A stretch of 64,000 nt of DNA from Gymnopus androsaceus JB14 (lineage: Eukaryota; Basidiomycota; Agaricomycetes; Agaricales; Omphalotaceae). The position numbers and the translations under genes were made by a program. Under the pieces are notes generated by a model. That model was not told the DNA's origin. It worked only from the letters and a program-made list of their open reading frames with translations, and did no database searches. The stretch's first letter is position 1. The number at the start of each line of letters is the position of its first letter. The stretch covers positions 186,001 through 250,000 of the forward strand of contig ML769454.1 of the NCBI GenBank assembly GCA_009733575.1. Direction: 5' to 3'. Of this stretch, positions 11,736 through 23,176 are shown piece by piece.

Positions 11736-13245
11736 ATGGCTGCAGAAATTCCTTCATTCACGCTGAACAATGGTACCAAAATGCCTTCTGTTGGGATGGG
11801 GTAACTTTTTCTTCGTTCTTGTATTTATTATATCCAACTCTTCCACCACAGATGTTGGATGGGAATCCCTGGCGAGAATGAACGCGTATATCATATGTGT
11901 TTGAATGCTATCAAGGTACATAAATGCACTTCCTTCGAGAGATCAAGATTAATCGAGCTTTTAACTAGGCTGGGTATCGCCATTTCGATACGGTAAGCGT
12001 GAACTCCATACAATCGAATCTCATCGCAGTGACGGTGAATTATTTCAGGCCGCAGGATATGGTACGTCTTCACCGAGCTCTATCTTCTATGATTATCTGA
12101 TCCTTCTTCCAGGTAATGAGAAACAAGTCGGGAAAGCCATCCGGGACTCTGGAATTCCAAGGAATGAAATTTACCTTACCACGAAGTTGGCGTATGTTGA
12201 GTTCCAAAAGCCATGAGACTCAGATTCTCATGTTTCGAACATAGTAATCCTTACCATGGAAGGGTCAAAGAAGCATTTGAAGAAAGTTTGAAGACTTTGG
12301 ATTGTGGATACATCGACATGTACGCTCATTCGACTTTGAGCTTTGCTTTAGTTCAACCCTGAAACCTTTCCCAGGTATCTCATGCATTGGCCTCAAGCCG
12401 GAAAACCTGGTAAAACATCTGCCAATAGTGCAGTAGATAACACTGATTCATGTCCCGTTCATAGACTCTGCAGAACAATGGGGCGATGATGTGTTTCGTC
12501 CTCATGAGAGCCCAACTTTCGTTGAAACGTGGAAGGATATGGAAAAGCTCGTGGACGGTGGTGAGTGAAAGATCTGCCGTGACCTACTATCCGAACCTGA
12601 TGATTACTCTAGGCAAGGTTAAGAGCATCGGTGTCTCGAACTTTTCAGTCAAGAACCTGGAAATCCTCCTGCCAGAGTGCACTATCGTTCCTGCCACGAA
12701 TCAGATTGAGATGCACCCGTGCTTGCCCCAGGAAGAGTTGAAAGCCTACTGTGACACCAAGGGTATCATATTGACTGCTTACTCGCCTCTAGGTTGGTGG
12801 CTTTCACTAGTCCTCAAGGATTTGCTGAAATTTTTATTTTCACTAGGTCAACCCACTGGCACTGATCAACCCATTAGCCTTTTCAACAATGACACTATCA
12901 AAACCCTTGCTAGCAAGCTGAACGTTGACTTGGCACAGGTTCTTTTAAGCTGGGGCGTCCAAAGGAAGACAGTTGTCATACCCAAGACAGAGAATGTGAC
13001 GCGCATGAAAAACAACATCACTGTGGGATATCATTGCTCCGTTTCTTTTCTTTCGACAGCTAACCCCAATCTAGCTTATCCACTTGTCCGATGAAGACAT
13101 GAAGGTCGTCGACGACCTTCATCTCCAACCCAACATGCACCGCACGCTTGCCCACAGCGTAAGAGGAAGTGGAGGAAGAGTGTTTGGCTGGACGTATGAA
13201 GAACTGGGATGGAACATGGTCGACGGGTTCGTTGTGTCCAAGTAA
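11736..13245 (+). CDS. aldo-keto reductase (AKR)
   Basis: A NAD(P)H-dependent carbonyl reductase with a cytosolic TIM-barrel fold. It begins [22 protein letters not shown], the usual AKR opening. The catalytic tetrad is visible: Asp in HFDTA, Tyr in AAGYGNE, Lys in TTKL and His in YLMHWP. The cofactor-side blocks [33 protein letters not shown] and VVIPKT follow. Several short introns were placed, the first starting at about 11801 with the exon resuming in CWMGIPGEN. It ends with VDGFVVSK at 13245. The frame is intact after splicing and the length, about 320 residues, is normal. It lies 390 bp downstream of the halogenase on the same strand. Substrate not predictable. Confidence 0.88.
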
Positions 13246-13510
13246 GGTATTGATAATAATATGCGTAAAACAACAATAAAGATATGTTGACAATAAACCT
13301 ATGTATAATTCATACAAATTGGCAGCGGCATTAGTTTATAAGTAAGCTTGAAGCGCAAATAAAAAAAAGAGTTAATCCAATGAACAATCGTGTAAAGCTG
13401 AAAACCAAAGGTTTAGATGAAGCAGAATTGTCGTCAGTCATAATGGGTTTCGTCTGGTCGTCGGCATCCATCAACCTTATTGGTACTGACGGAATGCGGG
13501 TCATTATATG

Positions 13511-16500
13511 TCATGACCAAGGTCCTCGCCTGGGTTGATCCTTGGCGTTAGCGAGTGTGCGATCCTGCGAAGAGCTGTTATTTGCTCCTCCGCGGAAGCC
13601 ATTGTAATGTGAATGTGAAGGGTATTTGTACGCTCGTTGATTGCTCTGTGCTTGTTGCTGCGACGTCAAGGGTACTTGGTGCTGCTGGTTTGAGTTACGA
13701 TTTGGCATCCCAGGATAACGAGAATATTCGCTGTCATGAACAGTGCTGAGATCATCTTCCAAGAAATGGTCAGGAGCGGGAAATTTGGAATCGTCCATAG
13801 TGCGGGAGAAGGATGGCTGCACGACGGTACTACTCGAGTTATTCAAGGGGTTGGTAGAGTTTGGCGAACGGTTCTTATGATTGGCCGAATAGGTGCTTTC
13901 TGGATGTGAGACTAATGGACGTGGAATAGTGAGAATGACGGGCGTGGAGTGACGTTTTGACTGCCGCGGTGGTGAAGATCGCGCGGGAGGTTGAACATGC
14001 GCTTCTCTCCGTGTAGGGGACATATTACCCTCGCGAGGCGAGTAGACTTGAGCAGAAGATCGACGGAGACCTTGTGGAGGGCGTCTTGGTGATCCAGAGG
14101 TGGGGGTAGTAATAGGAGATGGATATGGCTGTTGGGATATCCAGGCAGGTCCAGGGGCCTGCATGGCCGGAGTAGTAGCAGGGCGCGGCCCAAAATACGG
14201 TGTGTGCGAAGCTTCAGAGTAGCTCTGGTCAGGGTTCATATCCGACACTGGGTTAACCACAGCTGCCGACATCGCCTGAGGTATGTTTGGCAAAGGTGAA
14301 GCCCTTGGCCTCCGTTCAGCTGCCATTCCAATGCCATGTCCGCCCTCGATGGAGGGCAGTGCTGTCCTCGGAGTATTCCTTACATATCCAGTCGAGTGTG
14401 TGTTGTCAGTGCCATGTGCAGTTGGATTAGCATCTGAGGATTTTGACGGGAAAACACGGCCAAAAAGACTCTCGGCCGAAACATCATCATGGGCCATCGT
14501 CATCGGAGCCAAGAAGGATTGAGGTGGGGGACTCGAAGGGAATGGAGGAGGAGGACTAGAGGGGTAATTTGCCGGGGACATGGGAGAAGATACCACAGAC
14601 TTTGATCCATGCTTGTGTCCCGAGTTTCGTTGGTGGGACTGTCGCTGAAGATAGGAGCTCTGGTGGTCATTGAATACTGAAAGCGGAGCTAGCATATCCT
14701 CGTCACCGTACGGGGAAACAGGCGAATACACTCCCTGACCAGCTTTGTTTTGGCCAGACGATCGCTTAGACCTGAAGAGACTTGGAGGCGGCGGATCATC
14801 CATGTCATACCGGTGCTCAGCGAGTAAACCTCGGTCCACATCCACCTCTCGAGAACGAGTCTTTGAGGGTTCTCTCGACTTTGGCTTCGATTTCCTGCGG
14901 CTAGCACGTCTCGAGGGTGCAGGAGTCAAATTTTTGCTGTCGTCCTCGGGACCAGACTGAGATATGCGGTTGTAAATAGATCTCCACCATGACTTTTGTC
15001 GTTGATGTGTGTAGCCGGTATCCTCAGTATCCGCTGGTTTAATATGGCCTCGTCCAGGAATTTCTGTAAAAGACAGTCAAGAACAGTTTCCAGAAGCAAG
15101 TAAAGGAACATACGGGACCCGTAACCACGTCTTTCCAGTTCCCTTTCGATCTGAGTTTCCAAATCATCACTCTTCTCCCTATGGACCCCATACCCATAAT
15201 CATTGCCATAGCCGAGCCACTGCCTCCCCTGTGTCGAGTCATAGTACTCTCTTTCCACTCGAATCATAGGAAAGGCCAAAGGATCCTCCTTCTCATTTTG
15301 CTCTCTCCTAACCATCCCAGACGGTCTCGGAGCTCCAAAAGCACTTTCATAATGTGCGACCCGTCGAGCATTGATATCTGGCGCAGGATCATGACCACGC
15401 ATTTTGTCCCAGAGATAGATTGTACCGATCCAAAGCTCGCGGAAGGTTTCTCGAAAGTCCATGGCGTGGCCAAGAGCTCGCAGGCGGGTCATACGATAAG
15501 CGGGTAGCTCTTTTGACTCATCCATATCACCAGGCCGGTAAACGATGTAAGTGAAAGCTTTAATATGGAGAAAACCGAACAGCCTGGAGACAAATTAGCA
15601 TATGCAGATAAAAATTCAAAAACAGTACGAACATCATCTCGAAAGTCTCTGCAAGAGCTTCAATTCCAATGCTGATATCGTCCGCGGTCATATACGTCGT
15701 CTAAAGCACACCACTTTAGCAGACGATCATAAACGAGAAAGAGATATCTCACGTCTTTGATTACGCCAAACATTTGGAGCACTGAGACAAAGGTTGCTTG
15801 CCAGAAAGTCAAGAAGACTACCCAATCGTCAAAGGTCAATGATGTATACAAAAATGAGAATTTGCTCACCAATAGCTTTCACTGAAAACAACTTTAACAG
15901 AGGCTTCTGAGGAGCAAGAACCTTCGACACAGGCATATACAATTGAAGTAGGCAATACATCGCAACAGTGACGGATATTGAAACGATGATGGTGATCTGG
16001 GACGATAACTTGAGAGGAGAAATATTAGTAAATATGCGAAGGGACATACATATACATGACCCCATCCGGGACTCCAAGAATCTTCGCAATACAAGCCCAT
16101 GTAGTTGAGGATAACGGCTGCGAGAGTGGTGCTGAAAGAACGCAGTGAGCGTGAGGTCAAGGTACGGAGAATAGAAACTCACGTTGGCCGAATAACACAA
16201 TACTGTAGCACGCCCCATTTCATTATTTGCAGGAATAATAACCCATCCTAAAGGGGCATCATGAATTCTTGTCCACGAACAAAATGCAAAGGGAAGCGTA
16301 CCCTTGGCTTCCACTTGACGAAACCTAACGGAAACATCCATTTGCTTGGCGCTTCGCCTTTCCGCAGCGCTTCTCGGTCAGATTCCCTCGAAAGTCCATT
16401 TTTCAGAAAAATGGCCCGTTGCTCATCAGGATCATGAGAGAGGTAGTTGAGCATGAGATAGAAGAAAGAGGTCAAGACGGTGGATTCATATCCGTCCCGG

Positions 16501-17126
16501 ATAAGGAGTAGCGGGGTGGATTCATTCTGGACAATGCTAAATATCAGATGAAGAGGTTGGAAAGCAAGACGGATACGCACCCAGAAAAGATACGACGCCA
16601 TACTGATAATAGCATAAATCGGGACCATGAATAGAATACGGATGATATCTTGACGAAGTGTCAGACGGTGCTTGAAACCAAGGACATGAAGAAGAGCTTA
16701 CAGCGCTGTTCGCGTTTCTACAATAGCAATAAGTTAGTTTAAAAGTAATAGTTATTGGAATGGATTCCGCACATCGGTGTAGAAAAGCAGGTGCTTGTTA
16801 ATGAGCCAAGCGGATGTGATGATGGCAACGATAGTGAAAAAGCCAGCCACTATCCAACCTACATAAGGAGGGAAATGAATGAGTTGAGAGACGAAGGAGG
16901 TCGAAGAGATAGGATTGGAACACTAACCGACCTAAAACAACAAAGTGAGTTCTCTAGCTATTATTTCAACAATAGAGCACTTACATCGTGAGCTAAAGAG
17001 TGCAAAAAATCAAAGCCCAAGCATTAATTTTCATCAATTTATCTCGACTGTGACGCCATACCTTGGAAGACTAGATTCCCATTCTGCACCAAAGATGGAG
17101 AGCTCGGAGCGATTTGCGTCCAGCAT
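13511..17126 (-). CDS. TMEM184/OSTA (DUF300) membrane protein with long disordered tail
   Basis: This is an organic solute transporter alpha/TMEM184 family protein with about seven membrane spans. Exons read from 17126 downwards: a short N-terminal exon (MLDANRSELSIFGAEWESSL), a first span VGWIVAGFFTIVAIITSAWL with INKHLLFYTD, then KREQRYIIRILFMVPIYAII, the family hallmark. IRDGYESTVLTSFFYLMLNYL, FLQIMKWGVLQYCVIRPT, a VSISVTVAMYCLLQLYMPV span and SVKAIVFLTFWQ complete the core. The last exon (14929-13511) is about 470 residues of Ser/Pro/Arg-rich disordered sequence, far longer than in animal homologues but common in fungi. Fungal and yeast relatives are linked to vacuole or endomembrane functions; the exact role is unknown. 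No frame break was seen. Confidence 0.85.
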
Positions 17127-17598
17127 CGTCCGTCGGTAATATTTGCCATTCAAAAAATATAGCAATTTGCCAGAAAACGAGCGAGATTATAGAGATAGAA
17201 GGGGTCGTTAAACGTTAGATCGTAATGAGATAGTATGGCGTTAAATTATTCGTCAAGTAGAAGAAAGTGAAAGGGTTATGAGGAGTTTGTACGATTGAAG
17301 CCTTCGTTTCGACCGACTTTGGGCAGCCGTCGGCCTGCTCTGTGCGAGGTTGGCGCAAGGGTCGAAGTCGGGGTCGAAGAGGGTCGGCGTGGGAAATGAC
17401 TTTCGGGTAAATGCTCAAGCGCGCAACACTCGTTTGGACTCGTTTGGACTCATGGGGCGTTTCAATTTAATGACTACTTGGCCGGTTTCTTAAGTTTGGA
17501 AGTGATTCGTAGGTACATCTTGGTAATTCAAGCATAGGCTCGTCCCCACCCGTTCTCCGATTTGATCCGTGCTAACACGTTCGGAGAACGGCTGGGCT
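17127..17598. other. intergenic, upstream of the TMEM184 gene
   Basis: No gene is visible. The right part borders the inverted-repeat element and contains a GTTCGGAGAACGG motif next to its left end. Confidence 0.45.
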
Positions 17599-18809
17599 CC
17601 ACTTGCAGTCACTAATAGGGTCACAATTTTGTGACTTTGACTTAGCAAAATTTCATCTTTTCCTCTGCGATCAGTTTACAGTTTTCCTTTTCATACTTCA
17701 TTGACCGACTTTCCCGCCACCAGACATAGTTAATAGATCATCGAGACTACACCGAACTTGACCCGGGCCCTACAAAGCTCCAGCTCGTCAGAAGGCCATT
17801 GTGAAAGGCGTCGTTCACAAACCCACCAAGCAAGCATTGCACGAATGGCGAGTTTCGGTCTATCGAGAGCACCATTCGCGTGCGCACTAAGAGAGTAGAT
17901 GGTGGTAGCAGGTCAACTGCCGTCATTGATTCTTCTCAGCATTGTGGCGCGTCTCATGCTGTTGAACACGCGCCGTTACCTGCTTTGCTGCATCGTTCAT
18001 TCCCATTCCTGCCGACCCCTGCTTCTACTCCTGCACACTTGGATACCACTCACACTCCAAGCTCTTCCCAACGTACTGTCCCGGTTCTGATTTCAAGTCA
18101 TTCCCAAAATCCCTGCGACACTCTGTTCTCAACACCTGATCGTACACAATTTGTGTATGAAAACGATCTATCGACTCCCGTATCACATCCGCCCCGCGCA
18201 CAAAACCAATTCCCGCCAAGCAATCCCCAGTATCCCCCAAACCAAAACCTTGACCCGTATCCCCAGTATCCCCAATATCCACAAATCCTTCCCAAAATAT
18301 ACAATATACGCCCGTCCAGCAATCCCATCATTACCCATCTCCTTGGCATAAAAGGCAGCATGGTACCTTCCTGATTCCCAGTGTAGCTTCATCAGCGTTA
18401 TCCTAAGCTACACCACCAAATAGCTATACAATGCCACATCCTCACAACCGTTCCAACCCGGGCATTCTGCTCATCCTGTAATGTACTGCCACCACCACGG
18501 CTATCCGGATCCTCATTATACAGCAGGTCCGACGAGTCAAATTTCCGCTGCAGATACTGCGTCGAGAGCAGATTTGGGTGGGCCAGAATACCAAAATCAC
18601 ACATTCGCGAGTTTTTTCAGGGGAGAAGATGAATAAAAGAATATATTGGAGTATCAGTATGTATAGTTGATTGTTGAAACAGTTTTGAGGCCGGTAGAGG
18701 AAGTTGAGGAAGTAAGAGAAACGAAATTGTAAAGTGATCGCGGAGAGAAAGGCGAAATTTCGCTAAGTTAAAGTCACAAATTTGTGACCCTATTAGTGAC
18801 TGCAAGTGG
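17599..18809. mobile_element. 1.2 kb non-autonomous DNA element with ~100 bp terminal inverted repeats
   Basis: The left end from 17599 (CCACTTGCAGTCACTAATAG, then GGTCACAA, a T-rich step and GTGACTTT) matches the reverse complement of the right end finishing at 18809. Similarity continues for about 100 bp with scattered mismatches. The match may extend further out through CTGGG/CCCAG on each side. A 6 bp target duplication with one mismatch (GGCTCC/GGTTCC) is possible but not convincing. The interior holds an open frame (17880-18374) rich in Pro, Gln and Tyr (NPQYPPNQN...) without recognisable transposase motifs. I therefore call it non-autonomous; the superfamily is undetermined. Confidence 0.8.
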
Positions 18810-19572
18810 TTCCCAGTCCTTCGGTCAACCTTCGGTAGCCGTCTCAGCTGTTGACAGCTGATTTGAAATTGGCGGATACCGAACGGAACTGGCGCCGCGA
18901 GTCTAATTCAAGCAGTGGTTCTGCAATTGAATTGCACCCGTCGCGTCGGTATAGCTTCGACTCGGAAGCATCTCCGAATCAACCTCATTGCAAGCCAGGG
19001 CGTCTGGGTGATCCCTCAGCGCCTCAGCATAGGCGTAGAAAGCCGAATGATGAGTATGAAAGAATGAGCTTTCTCTGATCATGGAAGTATCTCCGAATCA
19101 GCCCGTTGGTGTGATGAGTGTTGGTAGGAGACTGCTATGTATAAGCTCTCTCTGATCGTGAATGTATCTCCGTTGGCGTCTAGGTGATCCTAGGCAAATG
19201 ATGAGTGTTCGCATGAGATGAATGATGATGGTGCGCTTCGCGGGATGCGAACAAGGTTTCATGAAAGATAGATTCAGGTCGAACTGTGATCACCGCACAG
19301 ATTAGACGTTGGCACTGGCTTGCACGCGAGACACATTGCCAGAGATAGAAGTGAGATTGACGCACAAGCCTACTTAGACGTCAAACAGACAATGCCAGTT
19401 TCTAGAAGTGATAAACGCGCATATACCAGGCACCCATCTGAAGAGGAAAACGATGGTTCATTCCGTCCAACAGACTAGTGAAGTTCAGAAACCAGACTAC
19501 AAGGACAAGCTAAATCTTTGTTAATGAACAGAACTGCAATGGTTCGAGGAACACATACCTACCCATCCATGT
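18810..19572. other. intergenic, no gene recognised
   Basis: A short + frame at 18851-19078 (MTADLKLADTERNWRRE) is basic and Ser/Pro-rich without recognisable features. GTATCTCCGAATCA is repeated near 19089. I see nothing else. Confidence 0.4.
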
Positions 19573-19887
19573 TCACCCACTCCCGCCTTCTATACCTTTT
19601 ACAAATTCCTCCAACCCGCTCCTTACAGACTCCAGTCTTCCAGCTTCATTCTCTACCTTTCCACTATCTCGCAATTTAATTGCTGCTCGAGCCTCGTTTG
19701 TAAATTGGTAAGACTTTTCCAGGTCTGAATCAAGCTCCTTGTCGCGTGGAGATGAGGAAGAGGTTTCGGTGGAATTTGGCACAAGAGAGGCTAGCTGAAC
19801 ATCAGAGACGCGAAGGAGGGCAAGGTCTCTAAGCACATCAGGAAGCGGAAAAGCTTTTGTTTCTTTGGCCTGCGACTTGGAAGTCAT
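19573..19887 (-). CDS. small hypothetical protein (~104 aa), predicted helical
   Basis: A single-exon minus-strand gene. The likely start is MTSKSQAKETKAFPLPDVLR at 19887; an upstream in-frame start at 19941 also exists, but it falls on the same CATG as the start of the divergent gene. The product is polar and probably helical, with LRDLALLRVSDVQLASLVPN in the first half, a Ser-rich linker and a charged C-terminal helix (EARAAIKLRDSGKVENEAGR). Length and style resemble small subunits of coiled-coil complexes, but I cannot name a family. It shares its upstream region with the Myb gene starting at 19940. Confidence 0.6.
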   Translation of the reverse strand: MTSKSQAKETKAFPLPDVLRDLALLRVSDVQLASLVPNSTETSSSSPRDKELDSDLEKSYQFTNEARAAIKLRDSGKVENEAGRLESVRSGLEEFVKGIEGGSG

Positions 19888-19939
19888 GAAGAAAGAGCGG
19901 TCGCTTAGGGCGCTTATCTTCTTCTTTTCTACCGCAACC

Positions 19940-21848
19940 ATGGCTCCCTTTACCGATGACGACGACCAGTTCCTAGTTCAGTTCATCACAGAACGAAATC
20001 CTGGACTCAAAGGCAGAAAAGGACCGACTTTGTACAAAACTCTCGCTGAAAAGGTTAGTCGAATCATTTTCCAATCGACTGTCTACCGAACCTCCTTCTC
20101 TCTAGCGTCCACAGTCAGATCACACCTGGAAATCCTGGCAAAGCTACTACATTAGGTATCGCTAATTGCTTTATTCGCTAGATGATTCAAAAACGTTGAT
20201 TCGATACTTAGATACCAAAATTATTTTGATCGTCTCATAGACCAGCATCAGCTCAAGAAGGGTGTTCCGCTCCCAGAGAAAGCCGCAGCAAGTACAGCAG
20301 AAGAAGAAATACGGGTTCACCGAAGATGAAGACGCGTTGCTTGTAGAGTATATCGCAAAGAATGATTTGGATGGAAAGAGGAAGGGGTTGTTTCTGTATA
20401 ACGGACTTGCTGAAGTACACATTTCTGTCCCTATTATATGCTCATAAATTGCTAATTCATTTATTCAGCGTGAAGGGAAACAATACGATCGAAGCAGCAA
20501 AGCTTGGTGTCACCGATACTCGAAAAACGTGGACTACTTTGACCAACGCGTCGAAGAGTATCGGCGCGCCAATCAGATCAATCTTCACCTTATTCCAGCA
20601 AATTCATCATCTTCTCGTTCTCCCTCTAATGTCCAATCGGAAAGACCTACTCCCAGAAATTCTGTTTCTATGTCGAATCTATCTGTCCAAGGCTCTCTGC
20701 GCTTCACCCGCGAAGAAGATTTGAATCTCGTGGAATACCTTGCAAACACATCTGATCCAGGTTCAAAAGGCTTGGATGAGAGGAAAACGTTGAGGATTTA
20801 TACAAAGTTGGTGAACGCAAGTAATAATAGCAAAACTGTCAGTGTTTCCAATTCAACTGCATCGATATTGATTTTCTCTCCGTAGACTTCCAGCTCTTGG
20901 GCCTCTTCTCGTTTCAGCGAGTTCCTGGATGAACCGATATATATCCAATTCGACGTACTTTGAAACGCTCATTACACAGTATCGAGAGCGCAACCAGCCC
21001 TGGAGCACGCGAACACGACTTGGAAAAAGGAAACGCGCTGCCAGCCCCACTCCTTATCAGGTAGAGGAAGAGGTAGATGATACCGAATCTGATGATCGGG
21101 AGTCGGATGAAGATGACTCTGATGCAACAAACCAGCAAGAAGGGATGTTTCCTCTATCCAGTCCGACCGTACGAGTGACTCGGCTGCGATTGCGCGAGCA
21201 AAGAGCTCAAGCTGAAGATGAAGATGATCTAATGGAAGTAGATCAGTACTTGCGCGCATGCAGCGTGAGCTCCGAGGACTTCGACGTACCAATCCCATCA
21301 TCATCTAGTTCCCCAAGCAAACGTACTCGTTCACAGATGAATTCACATTCAGTTACGCGTCCGGGCACCAGAGTCCGATTTGTATCTCCGACGAAAACCA
21401 GCTGCCATTTCTCCCTTCTCCAACCCCAACCTCGCCACTCCCTCTCCTATCAGTTCTCCGGGATCTTCACCAAGATATGTCTGGCATCGTGTTAGGGTGC
21501 CTAGTCGGAGACAGACCGTAAACCCTCACGACAGGAACGAGTTTAATGCGGCGCCGTTGAGCTCGGAAGCCATGGACAACGAAGAAACGTCCAAGACGGA
21601 TTCCGATTCGGAGGATGAGATTTTAGCACCTCCCCCATTGATGAAACGTCTACGTCGAGACAGTAATCCCTACCCAGAATACATCTCGCAGTCCAATGAG
21701 AACGCCGAAGCGTCTTGCTCATCCTCCAACGAAACGCAGGATTAGCGCACGGCTTCAACCCCCGCCTTCTTATGTTCCGCCACGGACGCGTAGCATGATA
21801 GGGAGGGACACTGTTTCTGTTACAGGACGTGGCGGACGAGGTCACTAG
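19940..21848 (+). CDS. protein with three Rap1/TERF2IP-type Myb (SANT-like) domains
   Basis: Three Myb units of the Rap1 type follow one another: FTDDDDQFLVQFITERNPGL with TLYKTLAEK and HTWKSW, then KYGFTEDEDALLVEYIAK with SKAWCHRYSKNVDYFDQRV, then LRFTREEDLNLVEYLAN with SSWMNRYISNSTYFETLI. Each unit has the acidic start, the aliphatic YIA motif and a Trp-containing third helix. The third unit is complete only if an intron from GCAA|GTAATA to CAG|CGAGTTCC is spliced. The C-terminal part is acidic and then basic and Ser/Pro-rich, with KRKRAASP, a likely nuclear signal. An intron at about 21332-21403 is needed to keep the frame. Two ends are possible: 21745, or 21848 after one more small intron giving a basic RTRSM...GRGGRGH tail. 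Likely a nuclear DNA-binding protein; a telomere role is only inferred. Confidence 0.75.
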
Positions 21849-23176
21849 TTGAAACCCTCCTTTTGCTGATGAGCGTATTACGAATGCTATGCTTGTCCTT
21901 CAAGAAAGGTTCAGTACCTGCATTCATAATCTCATTCGTGACGATCTTCAATTCCGTTCCTGGTGACAGTTTTAGTTATGTTCGAGTCTATTCATCTTCC
22001 AACAGCTTTGCGTAACCGCTTGGGGTTGTTTGTTTCTTGTTCCGCCCACAGAATGCCTTTCAAATCCGTTATGCATATGCAGTGGACGCACGGGTATATT
22101 CCCAATTCCTATCTATCCTTGCCGTCATAAATAGATCTCGGTAGAGTTACAGTCGACTTGCTAAACAAATTCTGATCCCAACTCCCAATCGATCTCCATT
22201 GCTAATCTCTGCCCTGCTTCTGCTCAACATATATTTCTGGTCTTTACCTTGCTACAACGTCAAGATACGTTACCGAGAAAAACGGATACATATGTACTTG
22301 TCTTCATATTCTTGACGTCGAATATCACAGGAATTAATCTGAATTAATCATTGAATTAATGCGCCAACCTTGTGGAATAGTCTTGGAACAATATCTGCAC
22401 TGCTCGTTGAGCAGTACTATATATGAGGGAAGGGTTCTCTTCGCCGTCCACCAATGTCAGTTGCCCTCACGTCTGCACTGGAATATTTTGATAGTTATCC
22501 GTCACTCTGGGACATATACTCTGACACACACTAATCCTCCAGTATAACCCTAGCTCCTCTGTGTGCGGGACCGGAATTTACTAGTCTGCGAAAAGCGCTG
22601 GCAAGCGCCTGTGGTGTCGTTTCGTGCTTCTTCATTGGGAATAGGAAAGCCCGAAGTCCATCCATCATGAAAATCTTCGGCCGCAAATGCAAGGCTGTAT
22701 CGTATGTTCTGATGCTACCGTTCCGCTGCATAGCTATCGCTCACGCTAGGATGACAAAGTCACATCAAGATTAATTATTTATTGCGCCTAAAAGTATGTA
22801 TACTCAGCTGCCAATGATACGAACTGTATCATTTGGGATGATCAGCTGCGTCACTGACCAAGCCCGAACTGAGCTTGAATTCCGCGTCGAGTCATTGTCT
22901 GCGCTGAATTGAATTCCTCCGTCCCTGTTTTGCCGACAGTTTCAATCTTTAGGGAAAACTTAGCAGTCAAGAGGCTATTCAAGATACCATGCCACCATAC
23001 TACATCCCTTGTTTTGGATTGGGAATCTGGCCTCGGGCTCCAAGTCCTACATATGTACAGCCCAAACCCCCTTGTGAGTCAGTTTCGGTACATCAGGAAC
23101 GAGGCCGCATTCTTGAAAGTTTTTATAAAAGACGGAAACTGGAGAGTTTATACAATACTACTACTCCTTCCCTCGA
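21849..23176. other. intergenic, no gene recognised
   Basis: No sustained coding frame. A short AT repeat (GAATTAATC three times with variation) occurs at about 22330-22362. The region close to 23177 should contain the P450 promoter. Confidence 0.45.

Noticed and set aside
17880..18374. Pro/Gln-rich frame in the inverted-repeat element as a transposase gene
   Set aside because: No catalytic or zinc-finger pattern can be seen, and the composition comes from short tandem repeats of CCCCAGTAT type.
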